DNA of 64,000 bases from Chloroflexota bacterium. Lineage in GTDB: Bacteria; Chloroflexota; Chloroflexia; Thermomicrobiales; UBA6265. Positions 49,686 through 57,545 of this stretch are shown piece after piece. Below the pieces are notes generated by a model. The model saw nothing but the letters and a program-made list of their open reading frames with translations, made no database searches and was not told the origin of the DNA. Position 1 is the first letter of the stretch; every line of letters begins with the position of its first letter. The translations under genes were made by a program, and so were the position numbers. The DNA is taken from the NCBI GenBank assembly GCA_023389575.1, contig JAEWEG010000018.1, forward strand, positions 1-64,000, in the 5' to 3' direction.

Positions 49686-50359
49686 TCAGTCAGCCAAATT
49701 TCGCGCAGGACCCGGATGAGTTGTTCGACGTGGTCAATGAGGATGGATCGCCCACGGGGAAGGTGAAGCGCCGGGCCGACGTGCACCGGGATGGCGACTG
49801 GCACAGCGCGATCCATGTCTGGGTGTATGGCGTGGACTTCGATGGGCCGTTCATTCTGTTCAACCAGCGCGGGTTACGGAAGGACACCTGGGCGGGATAC
49901 CTCGATGTGACGGTGGGTGGCCACCTCTCCGCCGGGGAGGATGTCGACCAGGCGTTCCGCGAGATCGAGGAGGAGATCGGGATCGTGGCCGACGAATCGA
50001 GGTTGCGGTTCCTGACGACTCGCAAGGCAATCGACGACGTCGAGCGCGAGTTACAGGAGGTATTCCTGTACCGGGACGACCGCGAACTGACCGGCTATCA
50101 GCCCAATCCCGCCGAGCTTGAGGGGTTGGTGCGAATGTCGCTCGATGCGGCGCTGGCGATCTTCAGTGGAGGCGCGGAGTCCGTCGAGTCGGTGATCCTG
50201 GGGGCGGTGGATCGCGAGGCGCGGCCGTTCACGGTCACACGGGACATGCTGTTTCCGGAGCGGTATCACGACTACTACCGGCTTGTCGTTCGGGCGGTTC
50301 AGGACGAGATGGCGGGGGAACGCGACGTGGCTACACGATCCGCTTCAGGCGGGAGCTGA
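49682..50359 (+). CDS. NUDIX hydrolase, YfcD/IDI-like
   Basis: A 225-aa pyrophosphohydrolase. The Nudix box is complete: GHLSAGEDVDQAFREIEEEIGI, with the metal-binding Glu residues in REIEEE. The N-terminal ELFDVVNEDGSPTGKVKRRADVHRDGDWHSAIHVWVY is typical of the isopentenyl-diphosphate-isomerase-like/YfcD branch. The substrate is unknown; true isomerase activity is unlikely without the catalytic Cys region. ATG overlaps the HEPN-like stop, so it is part of that operon. Its codon usage is closer to the chromosome average than the two preceding genes. The 3' end overlaps the convergent YjbR gene by 29 bp. Confidence 0.85.
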   Translation: MISQPNFAQDPDELFDVVNEDGSPTGKVKRRADVHRDGDWHSAIHVWVYGVDFDGPFILFNQRGLRKDTWAGYLDVTVGGHLSAGEDVDQAFREIEEEIGIVADESRLRFLTTRKAIDDVERELQEVFLYRDDRELTGYQPNPAELEGLVRMSLDAALAIFSGGAESVESVILGAVDREARPFTVTRDMLFPERYHDYYRLVVRAVQDEMAGERDVATRSASGGS

Positions 50360-50693
50360 GTGGGGCGGCTTCCCAGGCATCGCGCAGGATCTCCGCCAGG
50401 CGGGCCTCGTCAATGGCGTCCAGCCGCACGATGACCCCGCCGTAACCGTTGTAATGGTCCGTGGTGAAGAAGGCGTCCGGCTCGCCTTGGAGCAGGGCTT
50501 CCTTGTCGTCGGCGGTGGCGACGCGGACCACGAACTGGTCGTACCGGGGAACCCGGGCCTTCTTCGGATGCACGCGCTCGGGGTAGGGCCATGCCATTCC
50601 CCGGCCATCGCGGGAGAATTCGAAGCTGTCCTCGCCGTTCTCGGTCACCCCGTCCAGGCCAAGCGCCAGGCGGCGCAGGTCGTGCTTGTCCAT
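50331..50693 (-). CDS. MmcQ/YjbR-family protein
   Basis: A 120-aa protein of the MmcQ/YjbR family (CyaY-like fold), proposed to bind DNA, function unproven. Landmarks are a Leu-rich first helix (DLRRLALGLDGVTE), the SFEFSRDGRGMAWPYPER strand, and the HYNGYGGVIVRLDAIDEARLAEILRDAWEAA C-terminal half, the usual YNG-x-x-WVxV region. It stands 2 bp upstream-overlapping nothing on its own strand, is followed by VOC genes upstream, and its end overlaps the NUDIX gene. Cytoplasmic. Confidence 0.82.
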   Translation of the reverse strand: MDKHDLRRLALGLDGVTENGEDSFEFSRDGRGMAWPYPERVHPKKARVPRYDQFVVRVATADDKEALLQGEPDAFFTTDHYNGYGGVIVRLDAIDEARLAEILRDAWEAAPLSSRLKRIV

Positions 50694-50695
50694 CC

Positions 50696-51073
50696 TCAGT
50701 CTTCCAGGCCAGGTTGCTGGTAGTACCCGAAGAGGTTGCCGGATGGATCGCGGAAGGTTCCGTAGATCTCCGGCTCGTCAGGACCCGCGCGCCACACGAG
50801 CGTGCCGCTATGCTCGACGATGGCCTGCTCGGTTCGATCCGCGTCGCCAACCATGATGTGGACCTCGGCGCCGGGGTTATCGACCGCGTCGCGATCGGTG
50901 ACCCACATGCCAGACACCTGGCCAACCGAGTCGTCGAAGGCAAGGGTGCCGTCGTCGTGGGAGCGGGTGCTCCAGTTGAAGACGGTGGAGTAAAAGGCGG
51001 CGGATTGCTGGGGATCGCGGGACGGCATGATGATGTAGCAGATCTTGCCATGACGATAGTTCGGTTCGGGCAT
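50696..51073 (-). CDS. VOC-family protein (glyoxalase/bleomycin-resistance-like), copy 2
   Basis: A 125-aa single-domain vicinal-oxygen-chelate protein: KICYIIMPSRDPQQSAAFYSTVFNWSTRSHDDGTLAFDD, VSGMWVTDRDA, and EIYGTFRDPSGNLFGYYQ. The last glutamate expected of metal-binding members is not obvious. It is related to the adjacent upstream VOC gene in layout and motifs (VSGxWxTDR, FRDPxGNLxGxxQ), so the pair arose by tandem duplication. Two base pairs separate it from the YjbR gene, implying one minus-strand operon. Function unknown. Confidence 0.85.
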   Translation of the reverse strand: MPEPNYRHGKICYIIMPSRDPQQSAAFYSTVFNWSTRSHDDGTLAFDDSVGQVSGMWVTDRDAVDNPGAEVHIMVGDADRTEQAIVEHSGTLVWRAGPDEPEIYGTFRDPSGNLFGYYQQPGLED

Positions 51074-51118
51074 GGTTGTGCTCCATGTTGCTGGCGGTGG
51101 AGAGCCGCGACGGCCGTG

Positions 51119-51487
51119 TCAGGCGTTGGCCGGGTTGTACTGATGGATACCGAGCAGGTTCCCGGCCGGATCGCGGAAGTAGGCGACGATGTCGACCGCG
51201 GAGGTATCCGCCGCCTGCACGATCGTGCCACCTTCGGCCTCGATGGCCGCCGACGCGGCGACGGCGTCGGTGACCGAGATGTAGATGCGGAATCCTGGCT
51301 CGTCGGCGGCCATTCGATCGGTCGTCCAAACCCCGCTGACGTGACCAGCCGCGTCGTCGAAGGCGGTGGCGCCATCGCCCCGCGCCCGGGACTCCCAGCC
51401 GAAAACCTTCTGGTAGAAGGCGGCGGATTCCTCGACGCTCGTCGCGGGAAGTTCGATGTAATAGAGCATTCCTGTCATGTCAGTCAT
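51119..51487 (-). CDS. VOC-family protein, copy 1
   Basis: A 122-aa VOC protein: LYYIELPATSVEESAAFYQKVFGWESRARGDGATAFDDAAGHVSGVWTTDR, then AYFRDPAGNLLGIHQY. The two beta-alpha-beta-beta-beta modules are complete. The ATG at 51487 has AGGAGA upstream. It is 45 bp upstream of the second VOC gene in the same direction. Proteins of this type bind small hydrophobic ligands or act as lyases; no substrate can be inferred. Confidence 0.85.
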   Translation of the reverse strand: MTDMTGMLYYIELPATSVEESAAFYQKVFGWESRARGDGATAFDDAAGHVSGVWTTDRMAADEPGFRIYISVTDAVAASAAIEAEGGTIVQAADTSAVDIVAYFRDPAGNLLGIHQYNPANA

Positions 51488-51671
51488 GGTGGGTTGGTTC
51501 TCCTGGCCCTGGATGAAGATGTGCGGAGCGAGGTCGTTGGCGTTTCACGAAGTGTACGGACACTGTAGAACACATGATCGCAAATCGCAACGGTGATGCT
51601 CGATATCCGGGATGCGACCGGTGCGGGTAGCTATACTGAAGGAACGAACCTTCCCGCATGGAGCATTGCCA

Positions 51672-53153
51672 GTGTCCGGTCAATCGCCAAACCCATCATC
51701 CGCCTCGATGCCCACCCTGTTCCGGCTCTGGGCCGTGGTGTCGCTGCTGTCCGGGTTGGTGCTGATGGCGCTTTCGCCGGCGGCGGCGCAGTCCGACACG
51801 CCCGAGGTGCGGATACTTTCGATCGATGGCACGATCACGCCGCCGATGGCGCAGTACATCGAGCGCGGGATCTCCTCGGCGGAGAACGCGAACGTCGATG
51901 CGATCATCATCGAAATCGACACGCCGGGCGGGCTGAGTTCCGCGATGGATGATATCGACCGGGCGATCATCGAGAGCGATGTGCCGGTCATCGCCTATGT
52001 CTCGCCGCGTGGGGCCAGGGCGGCGTCGGCGGGGGTGTTCATCACCTACGCCTCGCATGTCGCCGCGATGGCTCCGGGCACCAGCATTGGATCGGCTTCG
52101 CCGGTCGCGGGCGATGGCAGCGAGATGACGGACACGATGGAGGCGAAGGTCACCAACGACGCTGTCTCCAACATCCGCAACCTCGCGGAGTATCGAGGGC
52201 GAAACGCCGACTGGGCCGAGCAGGCCGTGCGCGAGGCGGTGAACATCACCGCCGACCAGGCGCTTGACCTGAATGTGATCAACCTGATCGCGCCGAACAT
52301 CGCCACCCTGCTCAACGATGTGGATGGCATGCAGGTGGAGATGGCGAATGGCGAGACGGTGACCTTGCGGACCGCGGGCGCGACGACGTCGGAAACCTCG
52401 ATGAACGTGATCGAGCGGTTCCTGCAACTGATCGCCGATCCCACCATCGCCTATTTGCTGATGTCGTTCGGCGCGCTGGGCATCTTCCTCGAACTGAGTA
52501 ATCCGGGGACCTTCGTGCCGGGCATCATCGGCGTGGTGTGCCTGGTGATGGGACTCTACTCGCTTGGCACGTTGCCGGTGAACTGGACTGGCGTGGCGCT
52601 GATCGCGGTGGCGTTCGCCCTGTTCTTCATCGATATCTTCGTGTCCTCGTTCGGCATCCTGCTGGTTGGCGGCATGGCCGCGTTCATCGTTGGGTCGTAC
52701 CTGCTGATCGATTCGTCCGTACCCGGATACAGCGGGGTGTCGCGGCCGGTGATCTGGACCTCGGCGGCGCTGATCGCGGCCAGCGCGGTATTCATTGGGA
52801 GCGCCGTGCTGCGGGTGATGCGCAAGAAACCCAGCACGGGGACGTCGTCGCTGATTGGCGCGGTTGGCGACGTGCGGCAGCCGCTCGACCCGGATGGAAT
52901 GGTGTTCGTGCAAGGGGAGCACTGGACCGCGTCACTGACGGGTGGAGAGCCGGGCGGACCCATCGTGCCGGTGGGCGCGGAGGTGCGAGTGACGGATGTG
53001 CAGGGGCTGCGGCTGTTCGTCGAGCCGGTGGAAGAGAACGCGGAGACCAGGCCAGGGCGGGTGATGTCACCCAGCACGGGGGATGTGTTGCCGGTGGCGG
53101 GTGGGGTGCGATACGTGCGGCCAGACCCGCCGGCCAGCGGGAAACATCCCTGA
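51672..53153 (+). CDS. NfeD-family membrane-bound serine protease (ClpP-class)
   Basis: A 493-aa protein. An N-terminal hydrophobic signal/anchor precedes a ClpP-like serine protease domain (VDAIIIEIDTPGGL, the nucleophile in GARAASAGVFITYAS, the general-base Lys in EAKVTNDAV). Then come four or five transmembrane helices from about residue 260 to 400 and a C-terminal OB-fold NfeD domain (LIGAVGDVRQPLDPDGMVFVQGEHW). This is the long, protease-containing NfeD type, which works with stomatin-like proteins in membrane protein quality control. The GTG at 51672 has GGAG 8 nt upstream; an ATG at 51708 is a possible alternative. A TATACT sequence lies at 51632-51637. The slipin follows 112 bp later. 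Confidence 0.87.
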   Translation: MSGQSPNPSSASMPTLFRLWAVVSLLSGLVLMALSPAAAQSDTPEVRILSIDGTITPPMAQYIERGISSAENANVDAIIIEIDTPGGLSSAMDDIDRAIIESDVPVIAYVSPRGARAASAGVFITYASHVAAMAPGTSIGSASPVAGDGSEMTDTMEAKVTNDAVSNIRNLAEYRGRNADWAEQAVREAVNITADQALDLNVINLIAPNIATLLNDVDGMQVEMANGETVTLRTAGATTSETSMNVIERFLQLIADPTIAYLLMSFGALGIFLELSNPGTFVPGIIGVVCLVMGLYSLGTLPVNWTGVALIAVAFALFFIDIFVSSFGILLVGGMAAFIVGSYLLIDSSVPGYSGVSRPVIWTSAALIAASAVFIGSAVLRVMRKKPSTGTSSLIGAVGDVRQPLDPDGMVFVQGEHWTASLTGGEPGGPIVPVGAEVRVTDVQGLRLFVEPVEENAETRPGRVMSPSTGDVLPVAGGVRYVRPDPPASGKHP

Positions 53154-53265
53154 TGCCCACGCCGCCTGTGTCACAATGGACGCAGTGAGCGGTCGATGGT
53201 GGGAGGAGCTCGGCGGATGTCGTCATGTTCCTGCCCACTCGATGAAAGCGAGAAGCTGATTCCTT

Positions 53266-54177
53266 ATGAATGTTGCCTTGATCATTGGCATCATCGTAAT
53301 CGTATTCCTGGTGCTGGTCCTGTTCGCGTCGATCAAGGTCGTGCAGGAGTATGAGCGCGGTGTTGTCTTCCGGCTTGGCCGACTGGCCGGTGTTCGTGGA
53401 CCTGGCCTGATCCTGCTCATCCCGTTCCTTGAGCGGATGCAGAAGGTCGACCTGCGCACGGTGACGATGGATATCCCGGCACAGGAAGTGATCACCAAGG
53501 ACAACGTGACGATTCGCGTGAACGCGGTGGCCTACTTCCGGGTGATGAATCCGGACCACGCCGTCGTCAACGTGGCCGACTTCATTCGCGCCACCTCCCA
53601 GATCGCACAGACCACCTTGCGGAGCGTGCTCGGACAGTCGTCGATGGATGACCTGCTGGCCGAGCGGGAGAAGATCAACCAGCAGTTGGCGCAGATCATC
53701 GATGAGCAGACCGAGCCCTGGGGCGTCAAGGTCAGCATCGTCGAGGTGAAGGATGTCGAGCTTCCGCAGTCGATGCAGCGGGCGATGGCCCGGCAGGCCG
53801 AGGCCGAGCGCGAAAAGCGGGCGAAGATCATCCACGCCGAAGGCGAGTTCCAGGCCAGCCAGCAGCTTGCAGCCGCCGCCGACGTGGTGAGCGAGAATCC
53901 GGTGACGCTGCAACTGCGCTACCTGCAGACGCTGAACGAGATTGGCGCCGAGCAGAACACCACGGTAATCTTCCCGCTGCCGATCGATGTCATCTCGCCA
54001 TTCATCAACGCGATCACCGGTGGTGGCGGAGACTCCCCCGCGCCGACGGGCGGGCCAGGCAATGGTCCGCGACAGGAGCGCCCGGCGCCGAAGCCGGCCC
54101 CACGCTCCGAGGTCCAGGGAACCGTTCCCCGGCCGCGGCTGGTGGGCGATGAGGAATCTGGCCCAACCAGCATTTAG
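53266..54177 (+). CDS. Slipin / stomatin-like SPFH protein
   Basis: A 303-aa membrane-anchored scaffold protein. One N-terminal hydrophobic hairpin (ALIIGIIVIVFLVLVLFAS) is followed by the SPFH domain: VVQEYERGVVFRLGRLAGVRGPGLILLIPFLERM, VTIRVNAVAYFRV, SLGQSSMDDLLAEREKINQQLAQIID and PQSMQRAMARQAEAEREKRAKIIHAEGE. A Pro-rich tail (about 55 residues) follows. Forms ring-like membrane microdomains and is the standard partner of NfeD proteases. Upstream ribosome site is weak (GAGAAGC). Ends at a terminator. Confidence 0.93.
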   Translation: MNVALIIGIIVIVFLVLVLFASIKVVQEYERGVVFRLGRLAGVRGPGLILLIPFLERMQKVDLRTVTMDIPAQEVITKDNVTIRVNAVAYFRVMNPDHAVVNVADFIRATSQIAQTTLRSVLGQSSMDDLLAEREKINQQLAQIIDEQTEPWGVKVSIVEVKDVELPQSMQRAMARQAEAEREKRAKIIHAEGEFQASQQLAAAADVVSENPVTLQLRYLQTLNEIGAEQNTTVIFPLPIDVISPFINAITGGGGDSPAPTGGPGNGPRQERPAPKPAPRSEVQGTVPRPRLVGDEESGPTSI

Positions 54178-54199
54178 CGATCACAACCACGGTATGAGC

Positions 54200-54226
54200 A
54201 AGCGGCGGTCGATTCGACCGCCGCTT
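54200..54226. terminator. Terminator between slipin and phosphotransferase genes
   Basis: A perfect 12-bp stem, AAGCGGCGGTCG and CGACCGCCGCTT, loop ATT, then TTGTG. It lies between convergent genes, likely bidirectional. Confidence 0.8.
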
Positions 54227-54232
54227 TGTGTA

Positions 54233-55237
54233 TCAACCGGTCGCGAGTGCTTCGGCCTCGGTGAGGGCGTCCTCCAGTTGGTCGATCAGGCTGGCGGTGT
54301 CTCCTCCCTGGAATGCCACAAGGCTCGCGTTCCAGCCGTGGTCCAGCGCCAGGTACAGCGCGCGGCGGAATGCCCCGCCAGGGCGGGGTTCGATGGGCCC
54401 CGCGGTGGCGTAGCCGGAGTTGAACGCGCCGTGCAGCTCTTCGGGCACATACCCGAGCGCGAACGAGGGCAGCAGATGCTCCGAGGCGCGGTCGGCGTAA
54501 CGCGCGAACTCCAGGTCGATCACGCCGGCGAGATGGAGCGCGCCGTCATCGTCGTCGTCATCGGAGACGAAGACATGCGGTGGCAGGAGGTCGGAGTGGA
54601 TCAGCGCCGGACGGCCCACGTCGTCAAGGGTGCCAGACTGGTCCGCGATCATCCGGGCGAGGCGCTGGAATGGAGCCACCGGGAGGCTGAACCGATTGGC
54701 GTCGTCCAGCAGGCCCGCCGCGTCCCAGGCGAGCATGCCGCTCCATCGCTCGTATCCGTCTTCGCCCAGTGGGCCGAAGGTGGCGCTGGTGTGGTCGTGC
54801 ATCTGGCGGGTGAACGCGCCGAGTTCCGTCCAGATCGTTTCCCTGGTATCTGGCTCGAGGGTGGCGTCGACCGTCGAGAGCGGGACTCCGGGCATCACCT
54901 GTTGCAACACCCAGTCGCGTCCGAGGAAGTTGTCCTCGAAGTCGTGGGCAACCGTGACCGGGAGCAGATGGGCGAGATCGGGCAGGGCGGCGATGGCGGC
55001 CAACTCGCGGCGTAATCCCCGCGACGACAGCCAGGAAGGACCGGCGCTGGCGTCGGCCTCCGATGGCGCGGCGCGCAGGATCAGCCGGTCGCCGTTTTCG
55101 AGGATGGTGAGGCTGGTGGCGTTGATCTGGCCCCCGGGCATGGGGACGGACGCCATCAGACCCCTGGAGCCGCCGAACGCCTGGCGGATCACCTCCACGG
55201 TGTCCGCGTGGCAGACGGGCGGGTTGATGCTGGTCAC
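54233..55237 (-). CDS. APH-family phosphotransferase-like protein
   Basis: A 334-aa protein of the aminoglycoside phosphotransferase/choline kinase fold. The catalytic loop reads LIHSDLLPPHVFV, matching HxDLxxxN except that the metal-binding Asn is His; the DFG-equivalent is GVIDLEFARYAD. A stretch of six Asp (DDDDDD) lies between them. The N-lobe has the usual Gly-rich-like segment and a Lys substitute (RLILRAAPSE). The changed Asn makes activity uncertain. It is convergent with the slipin gene and divergent from the sortase. Whether it modifies antibiotics or a housekeeping metabolite is unknown. Confidence 0.75.
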   Translation of the reverse strand: MTSINPPVCHADTVEVIRQAFGGSRGLMASVPMPGGQINATSLTILENGDRLILRAAPSEADASAGPSWLSSRGLRRELAAIAALPDLAHLLPVTVAHDFEDNFLGRDWVLQQVMPGVPLSTVDATLEPDTRETIWTELGAFTRQMHDHTSATFGPLGEDGYERWSGMLAWDAAGLLDDANRFSLPVAPFQRLARMIADQSGTLDDVGRPALIHSDLLPPHVFVSDDDDDDGALHLAGVIDLEFARYADRASEHLLPSFALGYVPEELHGAFNSGYATAGPIEPRPGGAFRRALYLALDHGWNASLVAFQGGDTASLIDQLEDALTEAEALATG

Positions 55238-55394
55238 AGCGCCTCCTTCGGAACGTGTGATGACACCGATTGACGGGCTCGCTCGTCTAGAATCATACAG
55301 GGGACAGGGCGATTCCGGTTTGGATGAACCGGATTGTGTAGACTCTGGAAGAGCACACTATCTCCGCCGAACACAACAGCAGGAGTCAGCTTCC

Positions 55395-56126
55395 ATGGCG
55401 CGTTCCGAGCAGACAGGGGTCAACTCTCCGGCATGGGCCAGCCGTGCCTGGTCGCGGCGGTCCGTTTTGGGGCTCGCCGGGTTGGGGCTCGCGGCGGCCG
55501 GGTTGCGTGGCCGGTCGGTGGTCGGCCAGGAAGGCACTCCCGAATCGACGCCCACCATCCAGCACACCGGAAATGGCGAGATGCCAACCACTGGCGGCTC
55601 CAGGCCCGGTCCGGTGAGCGACCAGCCGCCAGTTCAGGAAAGCACCTCCACCCGACCCGCCTCGATCATCGTGGAAGCGGCCGGAATCGACGCCGACATC
55701 GAGATCCGCAGCATCGTCGATGGCAGGATGGAAGACCCGACCGGTCCATGGGTGGTCTCCTGGTACCAGCAGTCGCCGGGGCTGGGCGAGATTGGGAACG
55801 CGCTGTTCGCGGGCCACGTCGACTACTGGGGCGTGGGGCCGTCCGTGTTCTACAACGTCCGCGACCTGGCCGAGGGTGACCTCATTTCCATCACCGGCGA
55901 GGATGGCCAGGTGTTCACCTACGCGGTGACGTGGAACGAGACCGTGTCGATCGATGAATTGATCTCCGGACGCATGGCGGAGATCGTCGCGCCCGGTGAG
56001 GGCCAGATCATCACGCTGTTCACCTGCGGTGGTGAATTCGACTACGTCAACGGCGAGTACCTCTCTCGGACGGTCGTGCGAGCCGAGCGCGTGCGGCCAG
56101 AACTCGAGTCCACGCCGGAAGCCTGA
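55395..56126 (+). CDS. Class F sortase with Tat signal
   Basis: A 243-aa extracytoplasmic cysteine transpeptidase. The N-terminus is a twin-arginine signal (SRRSVLGLAGLGLAAAGLRG) followed by a Thr/Pro/Ser-rich linker to about residue 100. The sortase beta-barrel has the His in LFAGHVDYWG, the Cys in ITLFTCGGEFD and the Arg in YLSRTVVRAERV, the full class F-type set. It would cleave and transfer surface proteins with a sorting motif, but no adjacent LPxTG-type substrate is seen. The ATG at 55395 has AGGAG upstream; the far longer frame is a shadow. Implies a monoderm-like envelope. Confidence 0.88.
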   Translation: MARSEQTGVNSPAWASRAWSRRSVLGLAGLGLAAAGLRGRSVVGQEGTPESTPTIQHTGNGEMPTTGGSRPGPVSDQPPVQESTSTRPASIIVEAAGIDADIEIRSIVDGRMEDPTGPWVVSWYQQSPGLGEIGNALFAGHVDYWGVGPSVFYNVRDLAEGDLISITGEDGQVFTYAVTWNETVSIDELISGRMAEIVAPGEGQIITLFTCGGEFDYVNGEYLSRTVVRAERVRPELESTPEA

Positions 56127-56188
56127 TCCGGGAAACCCCTGCTCCCGAATGGGTGCTGGCCACCAGGTTTGGCGCTCCAGGCCGGGTG

Positions 56189-56194
56189 TATGCT
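56189..56194 (+). promoter_or_regulatory. Possible leaderless -10 element of double-GNAT gene
   Basis: TATGCT ends 6 nt before the ATG at 56201, the spacing expected when transcription starts at the A of the start codon. No ribosome-binding site exists there, which fits leaderless translation. No clear -35. Confidence 0.45.
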
Positions 56195-56200
56195 GGGTTC

Positions 56201-57163
56201 ATGAGCACGGGAACCACCTCAGCCACCATCGTAACCCCCGCCACGGACGACGATATCGACGCGGCGGCCCATGTGTACCAGGCGGCGGCTCATGACCTGA
56301 GCGATCGCTTGCGGGCGATCAACCCGTGGGCGAACCTGGCGGCGAGGTCGGAGGATTTCGACCAGGCCGTGCGGGCGCTCCAGCGATTGCGGGACCGTGA
56401 CGATCAGTCGGTGCTCGTCGCGCGAGGCGAAACGGGGATCACCGGGATGGCGGCCGTCGCCGTCGATGCCCCGCACGCGCACATCGCGTTCCTGTTCGTG
56501 GCGCCGGACTCCCAGAACAAGGGAGTGGGGCACAGTCTGCTGGCTGGCCTGCGCGAACTGATCGATGCCCGGGGAGCGACGGTGGTGACGCTGGTGTCCT
56601 CGCGCGATCCGAAGGCCTGGCAACGGTACCTGCGGTTCGGGCTGCGACCGGGACCGCCGCTGATACCGTTCCGGGCCGCCGCGCCGGTCTTTCCAGCGTC
56701 TGTGCCAGACCACCCGGGCTACCAGGTGCGGCGGATACAGCCAGACGACCTGGAATCGATCGTTCGGATCGACCGGCCGGTGCGCGGGGCGGAGCGTCGT
56801 GATCGGCTCGCGACCTGGCTCGAAGTCGGCGGCGATGGCTCGATCGTGTTCGATCGCTCGACCGGGGAGCCAGTCGCCTACGGGCTTGCTTCGGTCGGGG
56901 AGCATTTCGGACAGGTGGGGCCGGTCGCGGCCCTGCATGACGACGTGTTTCCGCTGGCGCTGGAGGCGACCCTGGCCGAAGCCGGCAGGGTCGCCAACCC
57001 GCGACGGCTTCCATGGAAGGTGGAATTCCTGGCTCGCAACCACCTGGCGATCCCCATCCTGCTCGAGGCGGGATTCTCGCTGGATGCCATTGTCCCCTGG
57101 TTCGAATCGGGCCCGGTTGGCCAGTGGGATCGCTACATTTTTCGCGACGAGGACGAACTCTAG
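56201..57163 (+). CDS. Double GNAT-domain acetyltransferase
   Basis: A 320-aa protein of two tandem GNAT folds. The N-terminal domain is the active-looking one: HIAFLFVAPDSQNKGVGHSLLAGLREL contains the acetyl-CoA pyrophosphate loop QNKGVG. The C-terminal domain (VRRIQPDDLESIVRIDR to EFLARNHLAIPILLEAGFSLDAIVPWFESG) is degenerate at its loop, as in many MshD-like proteins. The start follows a possible leaderless promoter. It ends 23 bp before pspC, so these may be co-transcribed. Substrate unknown. Confidence 0.8.
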   Translation: MSTGTTSATIVTPATDDDIDAAAHVYQAAAHDLSDRLRAINPWANLAARSEDFDQAVRALQRLRDRDDQSVLVARGETGITGMAAVAVDAPHAHIAFLFVAPDSQNKGVGHSLLAGLRELIDARGATVVTLVSSRDPKAWQRYLRFGLRPGPPLIPFRAAAPVFPASVPDHPGYQVRRIQPDDLESIVRIDRPVRGAERRDRLATWLEVGGDGSIVFDRSTGEPVAYGLASVGEHFGQVGPVAALHDDVFPLALEATLAEAGRVANPRRLPWKVEFLARNHLAIPILLEAGFSLDAIVPWFESGPVGQWDRYIFRDEDEL

Positions 57164-57186
57164 TACGCCCTGAAAGGACCCTCACC

Positions 57187-57414
57187 ATGCTCGACGTTGG
57201 CATTTATCGCTCCACCACCAACAAATGGATCTTCGGCGTCTGCTCCGGCATCGCCAACCGGTTCGACGTCAACCCGATGTACGTCAGGCTCGGCGTGCTC
57301 GCGTTGGCGATCCTCCCGGCGGGTCTCGGCATCTTCCCCGTGGGCCTGCTGTACGTGATTCTCACCGTGCTCCTGCCAAAGGCCCAGTCCACACCGACCA
57401 CCAACGGCTGGTAG
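57187..57414 (+). CDS. PspC-domain membrane protein
   Basis: A 75-aa PspC-domain protein: KWIFGVCSGIANRFDVNPMYVRLGVLALAILPAG, then a second hydrophobic helix LLYVILTVLLP. In Proteobacteria PspC helps sense envelope stress with PspB; short stand-alone forms like this occur widely and their role is unclear. The ATG at 57187 has AAAGGA upstream; longer in-frame starts lie in the preceding gene. A single or hairpin membrane anchor with a cytoplasmic start is expected. Confidence 0.87.
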   Translation: MLDVGIYRSTTNKWIFGVCSGIANRFDVNPMYVRLGVLALAILPAGLGIFPVGLLYVILTVLLPKAQSTPTTNGW

Positions 57415-57545
57415 ACGCCACTCGCCCATGATCCGGACAAGTTCCGGGCCCGTGGTATGCTCACGCTTTGGGCGACACCGCATCCAATTCGGAGCGCGGG
57501 TCGCTTCGTGTGTGCTCCCGAGCCGTCGAAAGGAACACCTGGATC

